Below are positions 33,778 through 41,202 of a stretch of 64,000 bases of DNA, one piece after another (within the stretch, counting starts at the first letter, position 1; each line of letters opens with the position of its first letter). The DNA comes from Endozoicomonas gorgoniicola. GTDB taxonomy: Bacteria > Pseudomonadota > Gammaproteobacteria > Pseudomonadales > Endozoicomonadaceae. The translations under genes and the position numbers were made by a program. Under the pieces are notes generated by a model. It saw only the letters and a list, made by a program, of their open reading frames with translations, searched no databases and was not told the origin of the DNA. The stretch lies in assembly GCF_025562715.2 (NCBI RefSeq), contig NZ_JAPFCC010000001.1:5542001-5606000 (forward strand), given 5' to 3'.

Positions 33778-34266
33778 ATGAATAAACTAACGCTTCTGCT
33801 TTTTGCTTTTCTCACCGCTTTGCCTGCCTGGGGAGCCGCCGTTTTGAAACCGGAAGGCAAGCCCACTTCATTTGTTCGCCTGATGAAAGATGACTCCGGC
33901 GAGCGAGTGTCTGGTCAGGAATTACAGGCTTATCTGAACAGCCTTTTACGCGCCAATGCGATTTACGACAGAACGGCTTCTGTTGAACAGCCATCGTTGT
34001 ATTTTTCGGTGAAGGCAAATCAGGCCGGGGATTTGGTTGTCACGCGCAAAGTGACGCAGGCAAACCGAATCGTTATGGAAAACAATACACTGAAAGTGTA
34101 TGGCATTGGTTATTCCCTGCAATCGGACTGCTCCAGGCTGGAGCAACGCTGCTGGGTTCTGTTTCCTAACCGGAAGACACGTTGGATGGAAATCACTTAT
34201 GCACCCAAAGCGGTAAAGGAACTGGCAACGGGGATTGGGTTGTTGATCAGGGAGATGCAGCGGTAG
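33778..34266 (+). CDS. Exported protein of unknown function
   Basis: A 162-residue protein with a signal peptide (MNKLTLLLFAFLTALPAWGA). The ATG at 33778 is chosen because it begins the signal peptide; the frame extends upstream to a TTG at 33730. The mature part is a mixed alpha/beta domain with two Cys (SDCSRLEQRCW) that could pair in the periplasm. It lies 57 bases after the ATPase gene and may be cotranscribed with it; a link to pilus or secretion is possible but unproven. No family is recognised. Confidence 0.7.
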   Translation: MNKLTLLLFAFLTALPAWGAAVLKPEGKPTSFVRLMKDDSGERVSGQELQAYLNSLLRANAIYDRTASVEQPSLYFSVKANQAGDLVVTRKVTQANRIVMENNTLKVYGIGYSLQSDCSRLEQRCWVLFPNRKTRWMEITYAPKAVKELATGIGLLIREMQR

Positions 34267-34390
34267 GGTATGTAGCTAAATTGGGGGAATCTGCAGATGA
34301 ACCTTTAATCACTTCAACCACGAAGAGCTTAGATTTATGGTTGGCAATAGTGCGGGGTTATACAAAGCAGGAAAAGTAAGCGGCTGGCGG

Positions 34391-34882
34391 CTAGTGAGGC
34401 AGCCAGTTATCTTCCATGACCTGATCTGTCGTCCACGGGCACGTTTCCGGGAAACTGGTGTGATCGAGCATCTGGTACTTAAGTACATAGCGGTTCATTT
34501 CTTTAATGGCGAGTAGTTTTCCGTCCGGATAGGCTTCCTGAAAAGCGGATTCAAGCAGGGACTGAAGGTGAGGGCGTTTTTTGATCAGTTTTCTAATCGC
34601 CAGCCTTGTGCGGTCAATGGTGGCGAGCCAGTCCCGGCAATTATAGGGTTCGGGAAGGTTCGGGTTGAGAACCCTGACCTGATATTCGTATTTGAGCAAG
34701 TGTAACAAGAGGGTCGTTAACCGGGATTCCAGCGTATCCAGCTCGCTGCCCATATCGTCTACTTCCTCAATCAGATGTTCAATGTCGAGCCGGTCAAAAT
34801 CACGGTTGAGCAGGTGTTTTTTTTGCTGTTCTTTCCAGTGATAAAAATCGGATTCATACAGTGTTTTGTGTTCATTATCCAT
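34391..34882 (-). CDS. DUF29-family protein
   Basis: A 163-residue helical protein of unknown function. Family motifs are LYESDFYHWKEQQ, FDRLDIEHLIEEVDDMG, ESRLTTLLLHLLKYEYQ, LPEPYNCRDW and the C-terminal CPWTTDQVMEDNWLP. It is the intact paralogue of the broken gene at 1972-2451 and shows where that gene was interrupted. DUF29 genes are frequent in cyanobacteria and in large-genome proteobacteria, often in several copies. AGGAATCACCTT before the ATG serves as ribosome binding site. Confidence 0.88.
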   Translation of the reverse strand: MDNEHKTLYESDFYHWKEQQKKHLLNRDFDRLDIEHLIEEVDDMGSELDTLESRLTTLLLHLLKYEYQVRVLNPNLPEPYNCRDWLATIDRTRLAIRKLIKKRPHLQSLLESAFQEAYPDGKLLAIKEMNRYVLKYQMLDHTSFPETCPWTTDQVMEDNWLPH

Positions 34883-35630
34883 AAGGTGATTCCTCTTTTA
34901 ACAAGCAGATTATAGATTAAGTGCTGAAAGGTTTGTTATGTCAAATATCAGAGTATCAGAATATCAGAGTCAGCAATCCAGCACTGTAGAGTCGGGCAGT
35001 CTTACCCACATTTGACCAATATCTTTTTGCTATGGCTGGAAAACTATATCTCGCTTAGCATGAACAGGATTATTGGACGTTAAAGATGGCAAAAGAGGGG
35101 GACACAAGGTGTTCACCCATGACCATATTCCGGGGTTCCATTTGACTCGGCAATAGAAAACTTACAGATTCAGTCGAAGCATCTAATTTCCAGAACGGAG
35201 CAGATCGACTTTGAAGACGATGACGGACTGAAGGCCAGGATTGTCCGTTTTTACGCCGATGTTGGCAGCCGGATGCAGCTGCCCAGAATCCAGGTTCCCT
35301 TTTTCAAGACCGCCTCCTAACGGCTCCACCCTTCCCGCATCAAGCTGGCAAAGTCACGCTGTGAAAGCACCTGAGAGCAATCCCGCAGTCATTGTCGGGA
35401 GGCGTTGTATCTCAGGTCAAAGCCGTTGCAGCTGGGTAACGGGCGGTTAAACTGGGCAACTCTGTGGGCAGTTTTATTTGCGCTTGGAAGAATGAAATGT
35501 ACCTTAGTACACAGTATGAGACGAGGGCAAAACGACGCTTTGATTTTGGGTGTGTGGCTTTTTAGCCTTGTTTTATAAGGTTTTTCGAGAGGAGAGAGAC
35601 AAGATAAGACGACATGTACCGAATAATAGT
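34883..35630. other. Gene-poor spacer downstream of the 6S RNA gene
   Basis: Nearly 750 bases without a convincing gene. It holds an 8-bp imperfect repeat near 34953-34976 (ATCAGAGT, ATCAGAAT, ATCAGAGT) and a coding remnant at 35123-35320. ygfA, which often follows ssrS, is not here. Confidence 0.5.
35123..35320 (+). pseudogene. Possible remnant of a coding sequence
   Basis: A 65-codon open stretch without a good start follows a TGA. It reads like real protein (IENLQIQSKHLISRTEQIDF; KARIVRFYADVGSRMQ) to a TAA. The composition is normal for coding DNA, unlike the flanks. No family is recognised; it may be the 3' end of a lost gene. Confidence 0.3.
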
Positions 35631-35812
35631 AAGCCCCCCCAAACCGCCGCTGTCACGTAAGCCCGTTGCTGTTAAGCAACGGTGGAAGTTGCTGTAGTGA
35701 ATCGGGCTTTCCACTGCATGGTGGACCTGCGCTCCAGCACCAACGAGGAACTTCCTGGTATGGTATTATCAGCCCGGGTCTTTAATGACTGGCAAACAGA
35801 CCAGGGAGACTT
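35631..35812 (-). ncRNA. ssrS: 6S RNA
   Basis: A 182-nt RNA, the normal 6S length, just downstream of zapA, its classic location. The ends pair: 5' AAGTCTCCC with 3' GGGGGGGCTT. The 5' arm has CTCCCTGGTCTGTTTGCCAG and then CCCGGGCTGATAATACC, which resembles the Pseudomonas and E. coli 5' arm (UGUUCGCCAG, then GAGCCGAUA). The 3' arm has ACAGCGGCGG, as in E. coli. 6S RNA mimics an open promoter and sequesters sigma-70 RNA polymerase in stationary phase. A perfect -10 element lies seven bases before the predicted 5' end. Confidence 0.85.
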
Positions 35813-35819
35813 GAGTTCG

Positions 35820-35825
35820 ATTATA
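35820..35825 (-). promoter_or_regulatory. -10 element of the 6S RNA promoter
   Basis: The minus strand reads TATAAT, seven bases before the predicted start at 35812. A matching -35 hexamer at 17 bases is not clear; a TTGAGA lies closer than normal. Confidence 0.6.
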
Positions 35826-35924
35826 TCGGTTCTCGCTCTCAAGTCTGTAGGTTTTTTTTGCTATTGATTTATTTTTTAATAGTGCCGTAGGATGTAAAAA
35901 AGTGGGCTTTTCTGATGGCGAACG

Positions 35925-36230
35925 TTAGCTGTCGAGATTGGTCAGGGCCTGGTCCAGCTTGCCCATCATATCCTGAATCTGCTGCTGGGCGTCGGTGTTG
36001 TTTTCGAACTGACTTTCTTTGAGTTGCAGTAGCTCATAGCTCATATTCAGAGCTGCCATGACCGCAATTCGTTCCAGACCAATCACTTTTCCACCCGACT
36101 TGATCTCTTTCATTTTGTCATGAAGTTGGTGTGCTGCTCTCTGCAGTGAAGCTTCTTCTTCACGGGGGCAGCTGATGCGATATTCTTTATCGAGAATTTT
36201 TACAGAAGTGGTCGAAGAGTTATCAATCAT
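35925..36230 (-). CDS. zapA: Cell division protein ZapA
   Basis: A 101-residue ZapA that cross-links FtsZ filaments at midcell. The N-terminal globular part has VKILDKEYRISCPREEEASL and the helix LERIAVMAALNMSYELLQL; the C terminus is a coiled coil for tetramer formation (QQQIQDMMGKLDQALTNL). It lies three bases after the TIGR02449 gene and upstream of the 6S RNA gene, the conserved gammaproteobacterial order. Confidence 0.95.
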   Translation of the reverse strand: MIDNSSTTSVKILDKEYRISCPREEEASLQRAAHQLHDKMKEIKSGGKVIGLERIAVMAALNMSYELLQLKESQFENNTDAQQQIQDMMGKLDQALTNLDS

Positions 36231-36233
36231 GCT

Positions 36234-36437
36234 TTATTGCTCCAATCCTCGTAATCGTTTGATCATGTCCTCGACTTCACCTCTCGCCTGATCTTTTGTT
36301 GACATCAAATAGGCACGCTCAAGCTGCCACTTGCGTTCCTCATTCCGCAGCAGCCTGTTTTCTTCCTTTAATTTATTACAGAGACTCACCAGGTATTCTA
36401 TTTTCTGGCTGAGTGCTGTTAAATCCGGGTCGTTCAT
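36234..36437 (-). CDS. TIGR02449-family coiled-coil protein
   Basis: A 67-residue protein beginning MNDPDLTALSQKIEYLVSLC with continuous heptads (LKEENRLLRNEERKWQLERA; EVEDMIKRLRGLEQ). TIGR02449 members lie immediately upstream of zapA in many gammaproteobacteria and resemble ZapB in length and coil. A role with ZapA at the division site is likely by context. The stop codon is separated from the zapA ATG by three bases, so the two are cotranscribed. Confidence 0.9.
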   Translation of the reverse strand: MNDPDLTALSQKIEYLVSLCNKLKEENRLLRNEERKWQLERAYLMSTKDQARGEVEDMIKRLRGLEQ

Positions 36438-36459
36438 AAAATCAAGTAGACCGTTTTAT

Positions 36460-36759
36460 CGAATCCACGAAAAACCCCGTCCTTTCAGTGGGGGGATGTA
36501 AGTGAGACTTGCGTAGAGCAAGGCCGTGATCTATCGTACTTCCCGTCTCTTGCAGACCTACCTCTGGGCTAGAGGAATGTTAAGCCTGCGGAGTTCGTGT
36601 GAGACTTAGGGAACATGGGTTGGCTCGCCACCGTAAAAGTTCCCACTGTGGAACCTTTATGCGATAACCAAGCTTGTTCCCTGAGCAACGAACTATGAAA
36701 CAGGAACCTGTTAGGTGACTAACAGTAATCCCCGTCGTTCACGGCGGGGAGGATGTCAA
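36460..36759 (+). mobile_element. Structured 300-bp mobile element without protein gene, copy 2
   Basis: A second copy of the element at 30782-31079, in the same orientation, again right after TTAT and ending GATGTCAA. Most of the sequence is shared, including the internal hairpins. In the right-end hairpin copy 1 closes its TTCA loop with C-G where copy 2 has G-C, a compensated change. The left hairpin is less well preserved. It lies 22 bases upstream of the TIGR02449-zapA pair and may separate these genes from their original promoter. Confidence 0.75.
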
Positions 36760-37102
36760 TCCCTCTACTATAGCGGCTAGAGAGCGGCTAGGGAATAGCA
36801 GAACACCCCGTCTGTTTTGCCTGTTTGCGCATATTGGGAACTTTTTTTGCTATAGGCGAATCTTTTGCTTTGCACGACAGGTTTATTATTTCTCCTGGCA
36901 GGGCGATAAGAGCTTCAGCTGTGCGTTACAGACAGTCGGAACTTTGGCACCCTGTCGAGCGGCATGACAAAACCGTCTCCCCCAAAATTTGGGCCATCCT
37001 ATACTTCTGGAGGTGATTTTGAAACGAAGGCTTCGGTTGCTCGCCTACGGGTGTGCAGGAATGGCAGGTATGTTTGCCTGATGAGGTAAGGTTTTATTCC
37101 GG
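36760..37102. other. Spacer between the mobile element and the L,D-transpeptidase gene
   Basis: No clear gene except a possible 20-codon ORF at 37019. A CCCAAAATTTGGG dyad lies near 36980. The 63-codon frame at 36825-37016 has no ribosome binding site and a random-looking composition. Confidence 0.4.
37019..37081 (+). CDS. Possible 20-residue leader peptide
   Basis: A TTG start follows a perfect GGAGGTGA ribosome binding site and gives MKRRLRLLAYGCAGMAGMFA, a basic start and short hydrophobic run. It ends 22 bases before the L,D-transpeptidase gene. It could be a leader that couples translation, or the relic of an exported protein. The strong Shine-Dalgarno sequence is the main evidence. Confidence 0.3.
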   Translation: MKRRLRLLAYGCAGMAGMFA

Positions 37103-37831
37103 ATGAAATTTAAATATTACTTAGGCTTCATATTGCTAATCTCTGTATCGCAAAAAACACCCTGTCACTTATTATCTGAGTCCACCCGCCAATTGTTAAT
37201 ACTGTCCAGACAGCAAGTTCTGGTGGTTGCTGATCAGGGCACAGATAATAATGGGCAGATGTTCTGTTATCAAAAGAACGGAGAGAAGTGGTATAAAGCC
37301 TGCTCAGACATTCCTGTTGTATTAGGGCGTAATGGCCTGAACAAACAGAAGGAGGGGGATCAAAAAAGTCCTTCTGGTATTTTTAAACTAACCCGTGCTT
37401 TTGGTTATAGCTCTAAGGCTCCCGCAGGAGCCACCATGCCATGGATAGCTTTGAAGAAATCTTCTTTGTGTATTGATGACCCTGACTCAAAGCATTACAA
37501 CCAGATTATTGACCGTAGCGACGAAGGCATAATCCCTGACTGGGAAAGTGCTGAAAAAATGCGTCGTGACATCTACTACCAGGATAACTTATACGAGTTT
37601 GGCCTCATACCGGAAGTCAGTTCGGAAATAGGCTCCTGTGTGTTCTTTCACGTCTGGAGAGGTGAGAACAAGCCAACCGTCGGGTGTACAGCAATGAGTA
37701 AAGCAAATATTCTTGAGCTTCTTCAGTGGCTGTCCCCCGACATGAACCCTGTGGTTATTCAGGGAGATAAAAAACAGATTCAAAACATACAGGAAAACGG
37801 GTTTCTGCAATACCATAATGCCTTCAACTAA
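37103..37831 (+). CDS. YkuD-fold L,D-transpeptidase family protein
   Basis: A 242-residue exported protein. A signal peptide (MKFKYYLGFILLISVSQ) is followed by a YkuD-like catalytic domain. The HVWRGENKPTVGCTAMS block near residues 180-197 matches the family HxxxxxxxxxxGC core, with the catalytic Cys in VGC. SPSGIFKLTRAFGYSSKAP is the usual upstream glycine-rich segment. These enzymes make or edit 3-3 cross-links in peptidoglycan or attach lipoproteins. It is not part of the standard ygfB-ubiH cluster and may have been inserted. Confidence 0.8.
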   Translation: MKFKYYLGFILLISVSQKTPCHLLSESTRQLLILSRQQVLVVADQGTDNNGQMFCYQKNGEKWYKACSDIPVVLGRNGLNKQKEGDQKSPSGIFKLTRAFGYSSKAPAGATMPWIALKKSSLCIDDPDSKHYNQIIDRSDEGIIPDWESAEKMRRDIYYQDNLYEFGLIPEVSSEIGSCVFFHVWRGENKPTVGCTAMSKANILELLQWLSPDMNPVVIQGDKKQIQNIQENGFLQYHNAFN

Positions 37832-37929
37832 GCGCTTCTCTTTTATCAGAATTGCCCTGCTGGTGCTGTTCAGCGAGGGTGGCAATATCTGTTAAACTGC
37901 CTGCATTGATGTATTCAGGTTTTAGAGAC

Positions 37930-38517
37930 ATGTCTCACAATGAAATGGGTATCAAGCCCATCCTTTTTGATGAACTGGCAGACAGACTGGTAGAGCTGGG
38001 CGGTGGCAGTCACCCATCGGAATTGCATGGTTTGCTGTGTGGCCTGCTGGCAGGCGGAGAACGCCCGGGTGTGGAAGCCTGGCAACGTCAGGTCGCAGGT
38101 ATGTTGAGCGATGAGCCGCTGGATGAAGTGAGCCTGCAACAATTTGCCGCTATGTATGAGGGTACCCGCTTGCAGCTGGAGCAGGGAGATTTTGGCATTC
38201 AGGTACTTTTACCTGATGATGAAGAGTCGATGGAGCAGCGCACTGAAGCGCTGGGTCTTTGGTGCCATGGTTTTCTCTCGGGTTTTGGTGAAAGTGCTGC
38301 CAGCAAGAAACTGAGTGAAGACCTGAACGGCATCCTGCACGATTTCTCTGAGATCGCCCAGATTCAGGAATCGGATGAAAGCGATGAAACCGAGCGCTTT
38401 TTCCTGGAAGTCAGTGAATATGTGCGCATGGCGCTGCTGAATGTGTTTGCGGAAATGAATTCAGACGAAGAAGCGGCAGCACCGGTGCCAGCCGAAGAAA
38501 ATAGTCGTCTGCATTAA
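37930..38517 (+). CDS. ygfB: YgfB/YecA-family protein (UPF0149)
   Basis: A 195-residue protein of the UPF0149 family. The ATG at 37930 gives MSHNEMGIKPILFDELADRL, at the family's usual length (E. coli YgfB is 192); the frame extends upstream to 37852. Motifs are GGSHPSELHGLLCGLLAGG and LGLWCHGFLSGFG. In Pseudomonas YgfB (TsgA) represses alpA and through it affects ampDh3. It lies at the head of a ubiH-ubiI cluster; pepP, which usually lies between, is missing. Confidence 0.9.
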   Translation: MSHNEMGIKPILFDELADRLVELGGGSHPSELHGLLCGLLAGGERPGVEAWQRQVAGMLSDEPLDEVSLQQFAAMYEGTRLQLEQGDFGIQVLLPDDEESMEQRTEALGLWCHGFLSGFGESAASKKLSEDLNGILHDFSEIAQIQESDESDETERFFLEVSEYVRMALLNVFAEMNSDEEAAAPVPAEENSRLH

Positions 38518-38618
38518 ACAGCCATGAGCGGAAACAGCCATAAGCTGCATTTTCATCGTAAATAATAAATACAAACAGCTATGAATAGCCCTTCATGGCT
38601 AATGAAATCGGGGGAGAT

Positions 38619-39908
38619 ATGACGGAGAAGCAGTTCGATATCCTGATTATCGGAGGAGGGCTGGTAGGCACCAGTTTTCTGTGTGCGCTGGAACCCATTA
38701 TAAAAAGTCATCAGCTTAAGGTCGGACTGATTGAAAGCCATGATCTTGATAAGCCAGGGGACACTCCACCCAGCTATGATGCCAGGGCATCGGCGCTTTC
38801 ATACGGTACCCGTCTTATTTATGAGCAGCTGGGCATCTGGAAAGAACTGTCTGACGATGCAATGCCAATTCTTGATATCCATGTTTCGGACAGAGGGCAT
38901 TTTGGTCAGGTACACCTTAACCACAATGAAGAACATGTTCCGGCGTTGGGTTATGTGATCGAAAACTTTCGTTTGGGTAAGGTATTGCTCAGGCGTCTTA
39001 AAGCTTTTCGTGACCAGCAGTTGATCAAGGTGTTAAGCCCTGCTGAAGTCACTGGCATCAAGCCTGTTCCGGAAGCCCGAATGGCGGTTGAAGTGGTTAC
39101 GGGGAATGACCAAAGTGACTCTCAAGGTAACTCTCAAGGTAACTCGCAAGGTAGCTATCAAAATAGCTATCAAAATAGCTATCAGGCTGACCTGATCATT
39201 CTTGCGGATGGTGGTCGTTCGTCACTGCTGGATAAACTGAACATATCCCGTAAACAGTTTGACTATCAGCAGCATGCCCTGGTGGCGAATGTGTCCCTTG
39301 ATCGCCCTCACGCGGGCATTGCGTACGAACGGTTTGCCGGTGAAGGCCCAATGGCGTTATTGCCCCTGACAGGCACTGAAGCCGGAGATTACCGATGTGG
39401 TCTGGTGTGGACGCTGCCAAACCGACAGATTGATGACTATATGGCACTGGATGAAGAGTCGTTTATGGAGCGACTGCAACAGCTGTTTGGCACGCGTGCC
39501 GGGCGGTTTGTCCGGCTGGGTCAGAGAAGCAGCTACCCGTTGTCCTTAAATGTTGCCAGAGAGCAGGTTCGTCCAGGTCTTGTGGTGCTGGGCAATGCTG
39601 CCCATGTCATGCACCCTGTTGCCGGGCAGGGATACAATCTGGCGATCAGGGATGCGATGGCACTGGTGAGTAATATATCGGACTCTCTGGCTGCGGGAAA
39701 ATCGCCCGGTCAGCTGAGTCAGTTATTGCAGTATGTTGAAGGTCAGAAACGGGACCAGACTATGACGCTGGATTTCTGTGACAACCTGGTCAAACTCTTT
39801 GCCCGAAAAGAGACTGGAGTGATTCTGGCCCGTAATCTTGGGCTGACCGGATTGAATGTCAGTCGTCGCCTGAAGACCCGTTTTGCCCGAAAAGCCATGG
39901 GGCTTTGA
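38619..39908 (+). CDS. ubiH: Ubiquinone biosynthesis hydroxylase UbiH
   Basis: A 429-residue FAD monooxygenase for ring hydroxylation in ubiquinone synthesis. The ATG at 38619 has GGGGGAG upstream. The FAD site IIGGGLVGTSF, the DG motif (LIILADGGRSSLLDKL) and the second FAD motif (VVLGNAAHVMHPVAGQGYNLAIRD) are present. A repeat-encoded polar insert (SDSQGNSQGNSQ and then SYQNSYQ units, about residues 167-193) precedes the DG motif and is not typical of the family. Assignment to UbiH rests on order ahead of ubiI. Confidence 0.88.
   Translation: MTEKQFDILIIGGGLVGTSFLCALEPIIKSHQLKVGLIESHDLDKPGDTPPSYDARASALSYGTRLIYEQLGIWKELSDDAMPILDIHVSDRGHFGQVHLNHNEEHVPALGYVIENFRLGKVLLRRLKAFRDQQLIKVLSPAEVTGIKPVPEARMAVEVVTGNDQSDSQGNSQGNSQGSYQNSYQNSYQADLIILADGGRSSLLDKLNISRKQFDYQQHALVANVSLDRPHAGIAYERFAGEGPMALLPLTGTEAGDYRCGLVWTLPNRQIDDYMALDEESFMERLQQLFGTRAGRFVRLGQRSSYPLSLNVAREQVRPGLVVLGNAAHVMHPVAGQGYNLAIRDAMALVSNISDSLAAGKSPGQLSQLLQYVEGQKRDQTMTLDFCDNLVKLFARKETGVILARNLGLTGLNVSRRLKTRFARKAMGL
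39115..39184 (+). repeat. In-frame minisatellite inside ubiH
   Basis: 12-bp units: GGTAACTCTCAA variants, then AATAGCTATCAA variants, about five units in all. The unit length keeps the frame, so copy number changes would only lengthen or shorten the polar loop. Confidence 0.85.
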
Positions 39909-39934
39909 TCTGATCAGGGAAGGAGTATGTTCCT

Positions 39935-41137
39935 ATGCAAAGCTATGATGTTGTCATCGTTGGTGGTGGAATGGTGGGCGCCGCACTGGCGTTGAGTCTG
40001 AGTGAAACCTCCCTGCGAACAGTCGTTATTGACCAGTATCGTCTGAAGCCTGATCTGGTTTCAGAAAGTGACCCTTATTCTCCACGGGTCAGCGCCCTGA
40101 CAGAAGCTTCAGTGCAATTGTTTAAACGTCTGGGTGTCTGGGACACCCTGTTATCCCAAAGGGTTTGTCCATACCGGCACATGCGGGTCTGGGATGGTGA
40201 AGGTACCGGGGAGATAGCCTTTGATGCCGGGTCGACAGGTTATCCACAGCTGGGGTATATCGTTGAGAACCCGGTGATTCGGGCATCTTTGTTAAAAGGG
40301 CTGGAGAATACATCGGTTGACCTGCTGGAGGTTTCGGGCGAATTGACATTCAGGCAGCTTGAAGCGGGTTATGAGGTATTAGTTGAAAGCGGGCAGGCAT
40401 TTCATTGCCGGTTGCTGGTAGGCGCTGACGGTGCCGAGTCTGCGGTAAGAAAATGGGCGGGTATTCCGCAGTCACAAAAAGATTGTCTGCATCATGCCAT
40501 TGTCACTACAGTTGAGATTGAAAAAAACCATCAGGATACGGCCTGGCAGGTTTTTCTTGATACCGGCCCTCTGGCATTTCTGCCTGTGCCTGATCAAAAC
40601 GACAGACATTACTGCTCTATTGTCTGGTCACTACTGCCTGAGCGTGCTGATGAGGTGATGTCTCTTGATGAAGAAGCGTTCTGCAAAGTGCTGGGCAACG
40701 CTTTTGAACACCGTCTGGGTAAAATTATCCGGGCAGATCAGCGCTACCGTTTTCCCCTCAAACATCGTCATGCCAGGCAATATTACCGGGAAGGCATTGT
40801 GCTGGTGGGAGACGCCTGCCATACCATTCATCCTCTGGCGGGGCAGGGTGTGAACCTGGGGCTGCAGGATGTCGAAACGTTAAGCCGGGAATTAATCCGT
40901 GCCTGTGAGCGTGGCGATGATATTGCAGGTGAGCATATTCTCGGGCGTTATCAGCGTCATCGCAAAGGTGCCAACATGACCATGTTAGCGGCGATGGATG
41001 GCTTTCAGCATTTGTTTCATGCTGACGATCTGGCTATTCGCTGGTTACGTAACACGGGTTTAAAACTGGCTAATAATTCTCATTTAATAAAAGAGTGCAT
41101 TGTTAAACAGGCAATGGGAATTAGCGAAACTAGGTGA
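39935..41137 (+). CDS. ubiI: Ubiquinone biosynthesis C5-hydroxylase UbiI
   Basis: A 400-residue FAD monooxygenase (UbiI, formerly VisC) that hydroxylates the C5 position of the quinone ring. FAD motifs are VVIVGGGMVGAALALSL, LLVGADGAESAVRKWAGI and IVLVGDACHTIHPLAGQGVNLGLQDVETL. GAAGGAG before the ATG is a good ribosome binding site. It follows ubiH by 26 bases, so the two form an operon, perhaps with ygfB. Confidence 0.92.
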   Translation: MQSYDVVIVGGGMVGAALALSLSETSLRTVVIDQYRLKPDLVSESDPYSPRVSALTEASVQLFKRLGVWDTLLSQRVCPYRHMRVWDGEGTGEIAFDAGSTGYPQLGYIVENPVIRASLLKGLENTSVDLLEVSGELTFRQLEAGYEVLVESGQAFHCRLLVGADGAESAVRKWAGIPQSQKDCLHHAIVTTVEIEKNHQDTAWQVFLDTGPLAFLPVPDQNDRHYCSIVWSLLPERADEVMSLDEEAFCKVLGNAFEHRLGKIIRADQRYRFPLKHRHARQYYREGIVLVGDACHTIHPLAGQGVNLGLQDVETLSRELIRACERGDDIAGEHILGRYQRHRKGANMTMLAAMDGFQHLFHADDLAIRWLRNTGLKLANNSHLIKECIVKQAMGISETR

Positions 41138-41202
41138 AGACTGGTTAAACCGAAAATTTTTTCTATTCTGTTCGCAAGGTTAATTCTAAAGCGAACAGAA
41201 TA

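Noticed and set aside
35241..35450. Plus-strand frame of 69 codons
   Set aside because: No ribosome binding site and Ser/Pro-rich random composition; another frame (35123-35320) reads more like a protein relic.
35682..35867. Plus-strand frame of 61 codons
   Set aside because: It is the complement of the 6S RNA gene and its promoter.
36825..37016. Plus-strand frame of 63 codons before the L,D-transpeptidase gene
   Set aside because: No ribosome binding site, no recognisable pattern.
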